DNA from: Actinomadura xylanilytica
Lineage (GTDB): Bacteria > Actinomycetota > Actinomycetes > Streptosporangiales > Streptosporangiaceae
DNA: 64,000 nucleotides
Direction of reading: 5' to 3'
NCBI RefSeq assembly: GCF_030283145.1
Contig: NZ_JASNWE010000005.1
Coordinates: forward strand, 744,001 to 808,000
The notes below the pieces were generated by a model. The model was not told the DNA's origin. It saw nothing but the letters and a program-made list of their open reading frames with translations, and ran no database searches. Below, piece by piece: positions 33,812 to 42,654 of this stretch. How positions within the stretch are numbered: position 1 is the stretch's first letter; the number at the start of each line of letters is the position of its first letter. Position numbers and translations under genes: made by a program.

Positions 33812-35236
33812 ATGTCCGGCGCACCCACCGTGACGCCCGAAAGACCCGGTCCGTCCGGGCCGGCCGTGCACACCGGTCTCACGCTGCTGGCGCTCGCCAC
33901 CGCCGGGATGGTCGTCTCGGTGCAGCAGACCCTGGTGATCCCGCTGCTGCCCCGGCTGATGGAGCGCTTCGACGCCTCGGTCACCTCGGTCACCTGGGTC
34001 TTCACCGCCTCGCTGCTGGCCGGCGCGGTCGCCACCCCGCTGCTGTCGCGCTTTGGCGACATGTACGGCAAGAAGAAGATGATCCTGCTGGCCATGGGCC
34101 TGCTGGTGCTCGGCTCGGTGATCTGCGCGCTCTCGGGGTCGCTCGGCGTGCTGATCGCCGGCCGTACCCTCCAGGGCACCTCCTCGGCGCTGATCCCGCT
34201 GGCCATCGGGATGATCCGGGACACCTTCCCACGCGAGCGGGTCACCACCGCGATCGGCATCGTCAGCGCCACCATGGGCGTCGGCGGCACCATCGGCATG
34301 ATCGTCACCGGCCTGATCGCCGACCGCACCGAGAGCCACCACCCGATGTTCTGGATCGCGGCCGGCCTGGCCGCCGCGGGACTGGTGCTCATCGCGGTCA
34401 GCGCGCCCGACGTGGGTGTCCGGACCGGCGGGCGGCCCGACCTGCTCGGCGCCGCGGTGCTGGCCGGATGGCTGGTCTGCCTGCTGCTGGCCATCAGCGA
34501 GGGCAACCAGTGGGGCTGGACGTCGGGCGGCGTGCTCGGGCTGTTCGGCGGCGCCGCGGTGCTCTGCGCCGCCTGGGTGCTGATCGAGACGCGGGTGCGC
34601 GAGCCGCTGGTGCGGCTCGGCCTGCTGGTCGGCGCCAAGTCGCTGTCGGCCAACCTCGCCTCGGCGCTGCTCGGCTTCTCGATGTTCGCCGCGTTCACGC
34701 TGATCTCCAGCTTCGTCCAGTCGCCCGCGGACAAGATCGGGTACGGGCTGAGCGGCTCGGTCCTGGACGTCGGCCTCTACATGCTGCCGAGCACGGTCAC
34801 CATGCTGCTGTTCTCCGCGCTCGCCGGGCGGATCGCGGGCCGGATCGGGGCCGCGCACACGCTGGCCATCGGGTCGCTGTTCGCGGGGCTGAGCTACGTG
34901 TGGCTCGCGGTCTCCAACGAGCACGGGTACGACATGCTCGCGTTCAGCACGATCCAGGGCGTCGGGTTCGGCATCGCCTACGCGGCGCTCGGCACGCTCG
35001 CCGTGCAGCACGTCCCGATGGACCAGAGCGGCATCGCCAGCGGCATCAACTCGCTGGTCCGCACCGCCGGGGGCAGCGTCGCGGGCGCGGTCACCGCCTC
35101 CATCCTCGCCGGGCGGGTCATCGCCGGGACGTCGGTCCCGTCCCTCGACGCCTACGAGCTGTGCTTCTGGATCGTGGCGGCCGGCGCGGGCCTGGCCTCC
35201 CTCGTCGCGCTCGGGAACGGCCTGCGGCACCGCTGA
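33812..35236 (+). CDS. MFS drug efflux transporter
   Basis: A 474-residue protein with 14 predicted hydrophobic helices. TLVIPLLPRLMERFDAS and LLSRFGDMYGKKKMI (motif A, RFGDMYGKKK) are typical of the drug:H+ antiporter families; AGRTLQGTSSALIPLAIGMIRD follows. ATG 33812 has GGAGGT at 3-4 nt. It is divergent from a MarR gene with a shared operator, the usual arrangement for an inducible efflux pump. Confidence 0.9.
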   Translation: MSGAPTVTPERPGPSGPAVHTGLTLLALATAGMVVSVQQTLVIPLLPRLMERFDASVTSVTWVFTASLLAGAVATPLLSRFGDMYGKKKMILLAMGLLVLGSVICALSGSLGVLIAGRTLQGTSSALIPLAIGMIRDTFPRERVTTAIGIVSATMGVGGTIGMIVTGLIADRTESHHPMFWIAAGLAAAGLVLIAVSAPDVGVRTGGRPDLLGAAVLAGWLVCLLLAISEGNQWGWTSGGVLGLFGGAAVLCAAWVLIETRVREPLVRLGLLVGAKSLSANLASALLGFSMFAAFTLISSFVQSPADKIGYGLSGSVLDVGLYMLPSTVTMLLFSALAGRIAGRIGAAHTLAIGSLFAGLSYVWLAVSNEHGYDMLAFSTIQGVGFGIAYAALGTLAVQHVPMDQSGIASGINSLVRTAGGSVAGAVTASILAGRVIAGTSVPSLDAYELCFWIVAAGAGLASLVALGNGLRHR

Positions 35237-35260
35237 GCGGACGCGGCCCGGCGCGGGCAC

Positions 35261-35293
35261 TTGACGAACCAGCCCCTGGGCAGGCCCTATAGG
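35261..35293 (+). promoter_or_regulatory. Possible prpE promoter
   Basis: TTGACG (35261-35266) is followed by CCTATAGG (35286-35293). The spacer is longer than ideal (about 20 bp), so this is tentative. Confidence 0.3.
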
Positions 35294-35347
35294 GGTGCGC
35301 CCCGGCAAGGCGGCCGGGGCAGGGGACCGCACCGGAGGACGAGGACC

Positions 35348-37234
35348 ATGGGCGCCTACGAGGCCGCGTACGAGCGCAGCATCGCCGACCCGACCCGGTT
35401 CTGGGGGCTGGCCGCGCGGGACGTCCGCTGGCTCGTGCCCCCGGACCGGGTGCTCGACGACGGGGCGCCGCCGTTCCACCGCTGGTTCACCGGCGGCGAG
35501 CTGAACACCTGCGACAACGCCCTGGACCGGCACGTCGAGGAGGGCCGCGGCGACCAGGCCGCGCTGATCTACGACAGCCCGGTCACCGGCACCGTGCGCA
35601 CCTACACCTACGCCGAGCTGACCGACCTGGTGGCGCGGTTCGCGGGAGCGCTGCGCGACCTCGGCGTCGACCGCGGCGACCGGGTGGTCGTCTACCTGCC
35701 GATGGTGCCGGAGGCGATCGTGGCGATGCTGGCCTGCGCCCGGCTCGGCGCGGTCCACTCGGTGGTCTTCGGCGGGTTCGCGGCGCGCGAGCTCGCGGCG
35801 CGCATCGACGACGCGCGGCCCAAGGCGGTCGTGTCGGCGTCCTGCGGCATCGAGGCGGGCCGCGTCGTCGCCTACAAGCCGCTGCTGGACGAGGCGCTGG
35901 AGCTGGCCTCGCACAAGGTGGACCACTGCGTCGTCCGGCAGCGCTCGCAGCTGCACGCCGACCTCGTGCGCCCGCGCGACGTGGAGTGGGACGAGGCCGT
36001 CGCTCGCGCCGAACCGGCCGGCTGCGTGCCGGTGGCGGCCACCGACCCCCTCTACATCCTGTACACCTCGGGCACCACCGGCCGCCCCAAGGGCGTCGTC
36101 CGCGACAACGGCGGGCACGCGGTCGCGCTGCGCTGGTCGATGGAGAACATCTACGGCGTCGGCCCCGGGGACGTGTTCTGGGCCGCGTCCGACGTCGGCT
36201 GGGTCGTCGGGCACTCCTACATCGTGTACGCGCCGCTGCTGACCGGCTGCACCACCGTGCTGTACGAGGGCAAGCCGGTCGGCACGCCCGACGCGGGGGC
36301 GTTCTGGCGGGTCGCGGCCGAGCACCGGGTCAAGGCGCTGTTCACGGCGCCGACCGCGATCCGGGCGATCAAGAGGGAGGACCCCGGCGGGGAGCTGCTC
36401 GCGCAGTACGACCTGTCGGCGCTCGACACCCTGTTCCTGGCCGGCGAGCGGCTCGACCCCGACACCTACCACTGGGCGTCCCGGGTGCTGGACCGGCCCG
36501 TCATCGACCACTGGTGGCAGACCGAGACCGGCTGGCCGATCGCGGCGAACCCGCGCGGGCTCGAGCCGATGCCGGTCAAGGCGGGCTCGCCCTCGGTCCC
36601 GGTGCCCGGCTTCGACGTGCGGGTGCTCGGCCCGGACGGGGCCCCCGTGGAGGACGGGACCGACGGCGACATCGTGCTGCGGCTGCCGCTGCCGCCCGGC
36701 TCCCTGCCCACCCTCTGGCACGACGACGAGCGGTTCGTCGAGTCCTACCTGACCAGGTACCCCGGCCACTACCTCACCGGCGACGGCGGTCACCGCGACC
36801 CCGACGGCTACCTGTGGGTGATGGGCCGCACCGACGACGTGATCAACGTGGCCGGGCACCGGCTGTCCACCGGGACGATGGAGGACGTCATCGCCGCGCA
36901 CCCGGCGGTCGCCGAGTGCGCCGTCATCGGCGTGCACGACGCGGTCAAGGGCCAGGTGCCGCGCGGCCTGGTGGTGCTCAAGAACGGTGTCCTCGCCGAG
37001 CCCGGCGAGCTGGCCGCCGAACTGGTCGCCATGGTGCGCGAGCAGGTCGGCCCGGTCGCCGCGCTGAAGGAGGTCGCGGTGGTGCCGGCGCTGCCCAAGA
37101 CCCGGTCGGGCAAGATCCTCCGCGGCACGATGCGCGGCATCGCCGACGGCCGCGAGGTGACGGTGCCGTCCACCATCGAGGACCCCGAGGTGCTGGACCG
37201 CCTCCGCCCCGTGCTGCGCCCCGCGGCCGACTGA
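35348..37234 (+). CDS. prpE: Propionyl-CoA synthetase (PrpE-like)
   Basis: A 628-residue ANL ligase, the same length as E. coli PrpE. The N-terminal ACAS_N region (YERSIADPTRFWG, FTGGELNTCDNALDRHV) is followed by YILYTSGTTGRPKGVVRDNGGHAVAL, whose RDxGG is typical of PrpE. WWQTETGWPI (A5), YLTGDGGHRDPDGYLWVMGRTDDVINVAGHRLS and PKTRSGKILRGTM (catalytic Lys, acetylation target) are all present. It activates propionate to propionyl-CoA. The ATG follows GGAGGACGAGGACC. It appears monocistronic. Confidence 0.92.
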   Translation: MGAYEAAYERSIADPTRFWGLAARDVRWLVPPDRVLDDGAPPFHRWFTGGELNTCDNALDRHVEEGRGDQAALIYDSPVTGTVRTYTYAELTDLVARFAGALRDLGVDRGDRVVVYLPMVPEAIVAMLACARLGAVHSVVFGGFAARELAARIDDARPKAVVSASCGIEAGRVVAYKPLLDEALELASHKVDHCVVRQRSQLHADLVRPRDVEWDEAVARAEPAGCVPVAATDPLYILYTSGTTGRPKGVVRDNGGHAVALRWSMENIYGVGPGDVFWAASDVGWVVGHSYIVYAPLLTGCTTVLYEGKPVGTPDAGAFWRVAAEHRVKALFTAPTAIRAIKREDPGGELLAQYDLSALDTLFLAGERLDPDTYHWASRVLDRPVIDHWWQTETGWPIAANPRGLEPMPVKAGSPSVPVPGFDVRVLGPDGAPVEDGTDGDIVLRLPLPPGSLPTLWHDDERFVESYLTRYPGHYLTGDGGHRDPDGYLWVMGRTDDVINVAGHRLSTGTMEDVIAAHPAVAECAVIGVHDAVKGQVPRGLVVLKNGVLAEPGELAAELVAMVREQVGPVAALKEVAVVPALPKTRSGKILRGTMRGIADGREVTVPSTIEDPEVLDRLRPVLRPAAD

Positions 37235-37347
37235 CCGCGCGGCCCTGCCCCGGGGGACGCCCCTGCTCGGAGGTGGGCCGCGGGCGGGGCCCAGCGGCCC
37301 TGTGGCGGGCTCTGCGACCCTCGCCCTGCCCTCCCTGCGGGGTCGGG

Positions 37348-37617
37348 TCAGTGGGTCCGCTTCTTCGGCCAGAAGGCGGCCACCAGGTACACCCCGATCA
37401 CCGCGAAGGCCACCTGGAAGATGGTCTCCCAGAAGTTCCAGCCGTGGGTCCGCAGGCCGAACAGGTGGCTCAGCCCGGTGCCCGCGAACGCCGCCACGAT
37501 GCCGACCAGCACGGTGAGCCAGATGGACATGTCCTGCTTGCCCGGCACGACGAGCCGGGCGAGCGCCCCGATGATCCCGCCGAAGACGATGGCGGTGAAG
37601 ATGCCCCCGATGGTCAT
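37348..37617 (-). CDS. GlsB/YeaQ/YmgE family (transglycosylase-associated) membrane protein
   Basis: An 89-residue protein with three membrane helices: GGIFTAIVFGGIIGALARLVVPGKQ, MSIWLTVLVGIVAAFAGTGL and FQVAFAVIGVYLVAAFW (outlines). GxxGALARLVVPGKQ is the family pattern. Members are stress-induced small membrane proteins of unknown action. The frame opens at 37683, but ATG 37617 has GGGAGC upstream and begins at the family's usual start. Confidence 0.85.
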   Translation of the reverse strand: MTIGGIFTAIVFGGIIGALARLVVPGKQDMSIWLTVLVGIVAAFAGTGLSHLFGLRTHGWNFWETIFQVAFAVIGVYLVAAFWPKKRTH

Positions 37618-37727
37618 GCCCGCTCCCTGGATCATGAGCGGCCCCGCGCCGTCCGCGGACCCGGTCACCCGGGATGTACCCACTCCGCGATCACGGACAC
37701 GAGCCGACGATCACGCTCGGTGTCCGG

Positions 37728-38729
37728 TCAGCGGACCACCAGGACGTGCCGGCCGCGCTCGACCAGCTCGCCGATGACGGGGGCACCGGGGATCTCGCCG
37801 GCCACCAGCAGGCCGCCGGAGGTCTGGGCGTCGGCGAGCAGCAGCCGCTCCTGCTCGGCGATCCGGCCGAAGTCGGCCGCCGGCGACACCCAGGCGAGGT
37901 TGCGGCGGCTGCCGCCGGGGACGAAGCCGTCGCGGGCCGAGTCGCGCGCCCCGTCCAGGTAGGGGACGGCCGCCGCGTCCACGACGGCGGTGACGCCGCT
38001 CGCCCGCGCCAGCTTGTAGAGGTGGCCGAGCAGGCCGAAACCGGTCACGTCGGTGGCGCAGGAGATGCCGCGTTCCAACGCCTGCCGGCCCGCGGTCGCG
38101 TTGAGGGCCGCCATCGTGTCGACGGCGTGCGCGAACACCTCGCCGGTGGCCCTGTGCCGGGCGTTGAGCACGCCGGTGCCGAGGGGCTTGGTGAGCGAGA
38201 GCGGCAGCCCGGCCCGCCCGGCGTCCAGCCGGAGCAGCCGGGCGGGATCGGCGATGCCGGTCACCGCCAGGCCGTACTTGGGCTCGGGGTCGTCGATGCT
38301 GTGCCCGCCGGCGATCGGGCAGCCGGCGTCGGAGGCGGTGTCGCGCCCGCCGCGCAGCACCTCGCGGGCCAGCTCCGGCGCGAGCGCGTCGAGCGGCCAG
38401 CCGAGCAGGTTGAGCGCCATGACCGGCTCGCCGCCGACCGCGTAGACGTCGGAGAGGGCGTTGGCGGCGGCGATGCGGCCCCAGTCGTAGGGGTCGTCGA
38501 CCACGGGGGTGAAGAAGTCGGCGGTGGACACGATCGCCCGGCCGCCGTCGATCCGCAGGACGGCCGCGTCGTCCCCGTCCTGTCCGCCGAGGAGCAGGGA
38601 TCCGTCGGCGCCCGCCGGGCCGGTCAGCCCGGCCACGACCCGCTCGAGCTCGCCGGGCGGGATCTTGCAGGCGCAGCCCCCGCCATGGGCGTACTGGGTG
38701 AGACGCGGCTTTCCGACGGGGAGGGTCAC
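37728..38729 (-). CDS. selD: Selenide, water dikinase SelD
   Basis: A 333-residue enzyme that makes selenophosphate from selenide and ATP. The active site GGGCACKIP carries Cys19 (Cys version, not Sec), with Cys21 and Lys22. GGQDGDDAAVLR, STADFFTPVVDDPYDWGRIAAANALSDVYAVGG and GGHSIDDPEPKYGL are SelD signatures. The GTG start has no SD and lies next to the predicted transcription start, so the mRNA may be leaderless. It supplies SelA, encoded 5 kb away. Confidence 0.97.
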   Translation of the reverse strand: MTLPVGKPRLTQYAHGGGCACKIPPGELERVVAGLTGPAGADGSLLLGGQDGDDAAVLRIDGGRAIVSTADFFTPVVDDPYDWGRIAAANALSDVYAVGGEPVMALNLLGWPLDALAPELAREVLRGGRDTASDAGCPIAGGHSIDDPEPKYGLAVTGIADPARLLRLDAGRAGLPLSLTKPLGTGVLNARHRATGEVFAHAVDTMAALNATAGRQALERGISCATDVTGFGLLGHLYKLARASGVTAVVDAAAVPYLDGARDSARDGFVPGGSRRNLAWVSPAADFGRIAEQERLLLADAQTSGGLLVAGEIPGAPVIGELVERGRHVLVVR

Positions 38730-38737
38730 AGCGGGAA

Positions 38738-38767
38738 TTTATCCCACAGATCCCCATAAATGATCAA
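38738..38767 (-). promoter_or_regulatory. selD promoter
   Basis: On the minus strand, TTGATC (38767-38762) and GATAAA (38743-38738) are spaced 18 bp apart. The predicted start is 0-3 nt before the GTG at 38729. Confidence 0.6.
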
Positions 38768-38935
38768 CAAACGGGCGGTACGGGTCCAGTCACCCAGGGG
38801 TCGCCCCACCCCCGCCAGCGCCCCCCGACCAGGAGACGGCCCCCGGGGCGCCCTTGCCCGAACATGGTTCGGCATGGTGCGATTCCCCTCTGCAAGTGAA
38901 CACTGACATCGGTGCACTGCCGGAAGGGGCGCGAG

Positions 38936-40786
38936 ATGGTCGAAGCCGGGGTTCGGGACGCGCGGGCGGAACTGGAGCGGACGGCCGGAGGGCGGACGAT
39001 CTGCACCCGGCTGGCCGACACCGCCCGGCGGGACGGCGCCCGGCCCGCCTACTCCGACCGCGTCGACGGCAAGTGGCGGACGCTGACCTGGGAGGACACC
39101 CGCCGGCGGGCGCTGGAGACCGCCGCGGGGCTGGCCGCGCTCGGCCTGACGGCCGGCGACGTGGTGGCGCTGATGATGCCCAACCGGTCCGAGCACGTGC
39201 TGGCCGACCTCGGCGCGCTGCACGCGGGCGGCGTCCCGACGACGGTGTACGCCACCCTCGCCCCCGACCAGGTGGCCTTCGTCGCCGCGGACTGCTCGGC
39301 CCGGTACGCGGTACTGGACGGGCGGGACCAGCTCGACCGCTGGCTGCCGGTGCTCGACCGGCTGCCCGCGCTGCGCAAGGTGATCGTGATCGACGCCGCC
39401 GCCTGCCCGGCCGGGGACCGGTTCCTGACCTGGGACGCCCTGACCGCGCTCGGCCGGGAGCGGCTGGCCGCCGACCCCGCTGCGATCGACGCCCGCTGGA
39501 AGGCCGTCCGGCCCGAGGACGCCGCCACCCTTCTGTACACCTCCGGGACCACCGGGAACCCCAAGGGCGTGCTGATCACCCACTCGATGGTGCTGCACGA
39601 GGCGGCGATGGTGGAGGGCGCCTCGGTGCTGCCCGGCCACCCGTCCGGCATCTCCTACCTGCCGTTCGCGCACATCGCCGACCGGGTGCTGAGCTACTAC
39701 CTGCCGGTCGGGCTGGCCGCGCACGTGCACTTCTGCCCCGACCCCGCCCAGCTCACCACGGTGCTGCGGGAGGTCAGGCCGCACTCGTTCTTCGGCGTCC
39801 CGCGGGTCTGGGAGAAGATCATGGCGGGCATCCAGGCGGTGCTGGCCGCCGAGCCGGACGAGGAGAGGAAGGCCGCGGTCGCGCAGGCGCTGGAGGCGGG
39901 GCGCGCCCACGTCGCCGGCCAGGAGCACGGGAACGCCCTCACCCCGGAGGAGCGCGCCGTGTTCGAGCGCGCCGACGCCGCCGTGCTGGCGCCGATGCGG
40001 GCGCTGCTCGGGCTCGACCGGGTCGTCCAGGCGTCCAGCGCCGCCGCGCCGCTGCCGGTGGAGGTCGCCCGGTTCTTCGCCGGCCTCGGCCTGAAGATCT
40101 TCGACGCGTACGGGATGACCGAGACGACCGGGGCCGTGACCGCCAACCTCCAGGACTCGTTCAAGCTCGGCACCGTCGGCCGGCCGTTCCCCGGGGTGGA
40201 GCTGCGGCTCGCCGGGGACGGGGAGATCCTGGTGCGCGGCGCGACCTGCACGCCCGGCTACCTGAACCGGCCCGAGGCGACCGCCGGGCTCCTCGACGCC
40301 GACGGGTGGGTGCACACCGGGGACGTCGGCGTCCTGGACGAGGACGGGTTCCTACGGGTGGTGGACCGCAAGAAGGAGATCATCATCACCGCCGGGGGCG
40401 AGAACGTCGCCCCCTCGCTGATCGAGAACCACCTCAAGGAGCACCCGCTGGTCGGGCAGGCCCTGGCGTTCGGGGACCGCCGCCCGTACGTGGTCGCGCT
40501 GATCACCCTGGACGGCGAGGTCGCGCCGGTGTGGGCCGCCGCGCACGGGCTGGAGGGCGCGGACGTGGCCGCGCTCGCCGGGCACCCGCTGGTGCTGGAG
40601 GAGATCGGCAGGGCCGTCGGGGACGCCAACGCCCGGCTGGCCCGCGTCCAGCAGGTCAAGAAGTGGCGGCTGCTGCCCGCCGAGTGGACCGCCGAGAGCG
40701 AGGAGCTCACCCCCACCCTCAAGCTGAAGCGGCGGGTCGTGCACGGCAAGTACACCGACGTCCTGGACGCCCTGTACGACGCCTGA
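38936..40786 (+). CDS. Long-chain fatty-acid--CoA ligase (FadD15-like)
   Basis: A 616-residue ANL ligase of the long-chain AMP-dependent type. Motifs: TLLYTSGTTGNPKGVLITHSM (A3), SYLPFAHIADR, FFGVPRVWEKI, DAYGMTETTGAV (A5), VHTGDVGVLDEDGFLRVVDRKKEIIITAGGENVAPSLIE (A7-A8), and TPTLKLKRRVV near the end with the A10 Lys. It activates long-chain fatty acids for lipid synthesis or degradation. ATG 38936 has GGAAGGGG upstream. It is preceded by a selD gene in the opposite direction. Confidence 0.93.
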   Translation: MVEAGVRDARAELERTAGGRTICTRLADTARRDGARPAYSDRVDGKWRTLTWEDTRRRALETAAGLAALGLTAGDVVALMMPNRSEHVLADLGALHAGGVPTTVYATLAPDQVAFVAADCSARYAVLDGRDQLDRWLPVLDRLPALRKVIVIDAAACPAGDRFLTWDALTALGRERLAADPAAIDARWKAVRPEDAATLLYTSGTTGNPKGVLITHSMVLHEAAMVEGASVLPGHPSGISYLPFAHIADRVLSYYLPVGLAAHVHFCPDPAQLTTVLREVRPHSFFGVPRVWEKIMAGIQAVLAAEPDEERKAAVAQALEAGRAHVAGQEHGNALTPEERAVFERADAAVLAPMRALLGLDRVVQASSAAAPLPVEVARFFAGLGLKIFDAYGMTETTGAVTANLQDSFKLGTVGRPFPGVELRLAGDGEILVRGATCTPGYLNRPEATAGLLDADGWVHTGDVGVLDEDGFLRVVDRKKEIIITAGGENVAPSLIENHLKEHPLVGQALAFGDRRPYVVALITLDGEVAPVWAAAHGLEGADVAALAGHPLVLEEIGRAVGDANARLARVQQVKKWRLLPAEWTAESEELTPTLKLKRRVVHGKYTDVLDALYDA

Positions 40787-40863
40787 TCCGCGGGCCCTCC
40801 CGCCGCGCCGCGGCCCCTCCCCCGCCCGCGGCCCCGCGGCCGGCCCGAACGTACGGTGAGATC

Positions 40864-40980
40864 ATGGCGCGGTCGCGCCGTCGATCGCGGCGACGGTCAT
40901 CCCGCCGCCCGCCGCCGTCGCGGCCGACCGAGGGGTCGGCAGGCGGGCCCGACCCGCCCGGGCGGAAGGACGTTCGATGA
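40864..40980 (+). CDS. Possible 38-residue Arg-rich small protein upstream of the TRIC gene
   Basis: ATG 40864 has GGTGAG close upstream. The frame reads MARSRRRSRRRSSRRPPP and ends at TGA 40978-40980, which overlaps the ATG of the next gene (ATGA). Such a basic peptide could bind nucleic acid, or the ORF may only be a translational leader. Arg-rich frames are common by chance in this GC-rich DNA, so support is weak. Confidence 0.25.
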   Translation: MARSRRRSRRRSSRRPPPSRPTEGSAGGPDPPGRKDVR

Positions 40981-41603
40981 CGGGGCCGGACGCGGCCGAG
41001 GTGCTGGACCTGGCGGGCATCTTCGTGTTCGCGCTGTCGGGGGCACTGGCCGCGGTGCGCCAGCGGCTGGACGTGGTCGGCATGGTGGTGCTGGCCGAGA
41101 TCACCGCGCTCGGCGGCGGGATCATGCGCGACCTGATCATCGGCGCGGTGCCGCCGGCCGCGTTCACCAGCGTCGGCTACGTGCTGGTCCCGCTGGCCGC
41201 CACGGCGCTGGTGTTCTTCTGGCATCCGCAGGTCGCCCGGCTGCTGCCCGCGGTGATGTTCTCCGACGCGGCCGGGCTCGGGCTGTTCTGCGTGACCGGG
41301 ACGGTGAAGGCCCTCGGCCACGGCCTGTCGCCCCTGCACTCGGTGCTGCTCGGGGTCGTCACCGCGGTCGGCGGCGGCGTCCTGCGCGACATGCTGAGCG
41401 GGCAGATCCCCGCGGTGCTCTACGACCGGCAGCTCTATGCGCTGCCGGCGCTGCTCGGCGCCTCGGTGATCGCGGCCGCGTACACGGCCGGCCTGCACGG
41501 CGCCGCCGTCACCGCGGGCTCCGCCGTCCTGGCGTTCGGCCTCCGCGTGCTGGCGATGCGGTACGGCTGGCGTGCGCCGCGCGCCCGCGGCGTCGCCGAC
41601 TGA
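40977..41603 (+). CDS. TRIC-like cation channel family protein (UPF0126/YadS type)
   Basis: A 208-residue membrane protein with seven predicted helices in two repeated halves. Each half carries the glycine motif: ALGGGIMRDLIIG and AVGGGVLRDMLSG. Such prokaryotic TRIC proteins form trimeric monovalent cation channels. FAVSGALAA-like FALSGALAAVRQRLDVVGM at the start is family-typical. GGAAGGA precedes the ATG. Confidence 0.92.
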   Translation: MTGPDAAEVLDLAGIFVFALSGALAAVRQRLDVVGMVVLAEITALGGGIMRDLIIGAVPPAAFTSVGYVLVPLAATALVFFWHPQVARLLPAVMFSDAAGLGLFCVTGTVKALGHGLSPLHSVLLGVVTAVGGGVLRDMLSGQIPAVLYDRQLYALPALLGASVIAAAYTAGLHGAAVTAGSAVLAFGLRVLAMRYGWRAPRARGVAD

Positions 41604-41686
41604 CGGCCGCGGGCGAGGGCCGGAGATGGGGCGGACGCGCGTCCCTGCTTTCGCGCCGTCCCGCCAGGGGGAGTACGGTCACGCGT

Positions 41687-42499
41687 ATGGGGCGGATCAC
41701 GGTGCGCAGGCCGGTGCTGCGGCTGAGCACCACCGGGACGCGGGGGCGGCGGCCCGACACCCTGGCGGTGGAGGAGCCGCTGGAGATCCGGATCGACGGG
41801 CGGCCGCTGACGATCACGATGCGCACCCCCGGCGCCGACTTCGACCTGGCCGCCGGGTTCCTGGCCGCCGAGGGCATCATCGGCGCGGCCGGCGATCTGG
41901 CCGCGATGCGCTACTGCGCCGACACCGCCGAGCAGAACACCCTCGACGTCGTGCTGGCCCCCGGGGTCCGGCCGCCGGACGCGCTGCTGACCCGCGCGTT
42001 CACCACCACCAGCGCCTGCGGGGTGTGCGGCAAATCGAGCATCGAGGCGCTGCGGACCGACCGCCCCTACGACGTGGCCGCCGACACCGTCGCGCTGACC
42101 ACCGCCGTCCTGGCGGCGCTTCCGGACCGGCTGCGGGAGTCGCAGCGGGTCTTCGACCGCACCGGCGGGCTGCACGCGGCCGGGCTGTTCGACGCGGACG
42201 GCGGGCTGCTGGTGGTGCGGGAGGACGTCGGCCGGCACAACGCGGTCGACAAGGTCGTCGGGTGGGCGCTGCGCCAGGACCTGCTGCCGCTCACCGGGCG
42301 GATCCTGATGGTCAGCGGGCGCGCCTCGTTCGAGCTGACCCAGAAGGCGGCACAGGCCGGGATCCCGGTGCTGGCCGCGGTGTCGGCGCCCTCGTCGCTG
42401 GCGGTGGAGCTGGCCGAGGACGCCGGGATGACGCTGGTCGGATTCCTGCGCGGCGAGACGATGAACGTCTATACCGGCGCCGACCGTATCCCCTGCTGA
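41687..42499 (+). CDS. fdhD: Formate dehydrogenase accessory sulfurtransferase FdhD
   Basis: A 270-residue protein. FdhD passes sulfur from a cysteine desulfurase to the Mo cofactor of formate dehydrogenase, using the Cys pair in SACGVCGKSS (C111, C114). VEEPLEIRIDG, FDLAAGFLAAEGII, REDVGRHNAVDKVVGWAL and VSGRASFELTQKA are conserved. Together with moaA, mobA and the FdhF/YdeP gene it forms a loose Mo-enzyme maturation set. The ATG at 41687 has its SD-like GGGGAG 13 nt away, so GTG 41702 is an alternative. Confidence 0.96.
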   Translation: MGRITVRRPVLRLSTTGTRGRRPDTLAVEEPLEIRIDGRPLTITMRTPGADFDLAAGFLAAEGIIGAAGDLAAMRYCADTAEQNTLDVVLAPGVRPPDALLTRAFTTTSACGVCGKSSIEALRTDRPYDVAADTVALTTAVLAALPDRLRESQRVFDRTGGLHAAGLFDADGGLLVVREDVGRHNAVDKVVGWALRQDLLPLTGRILMVSGRASFELTQKAAQAGIPVLAAVSAPSSLAVELAEDAGMTLVGFLRGETMNVYTGADRIPC

Positions 42500-42575
42500 G
42501 GCCAGGCCGATTGTCACCGGGCGATGGAATTCCGCCGCCGACTTGTGGGCCACGCCCCAAGAAACCCGCCCGCCC

Positions 42576-42594
42576 CCGGAGTTGACTACTCCGG
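42576..42594. promoter_or_regulatory. Dyad overlapping a TTGACT box
   Basis: CCGGAGT (42576-42582) and ACTCCGG (42588-42594) form a 7-bp dyad around TGACT. TTGACT (42582-42587) could be a -35 box for the gene at 42655; no clear -10 follows. It could also be a small terminator of fdhD. Confidence 0.35.
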
Positions 42595-42654
42595 CACAGG
42601 ACGCGCGCCGGCTCCGCGCGTCCGGCTTCGGGCGCGCGGATTGAGGGAGAGGGT

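Noticed and set aside
33731..36937. 1068-codon minus-strand open frame opposite the MFS and prpE genes
   Set aside because: Antisense to two well-supported genes, with low-complexity Arg/Gln/His composition.
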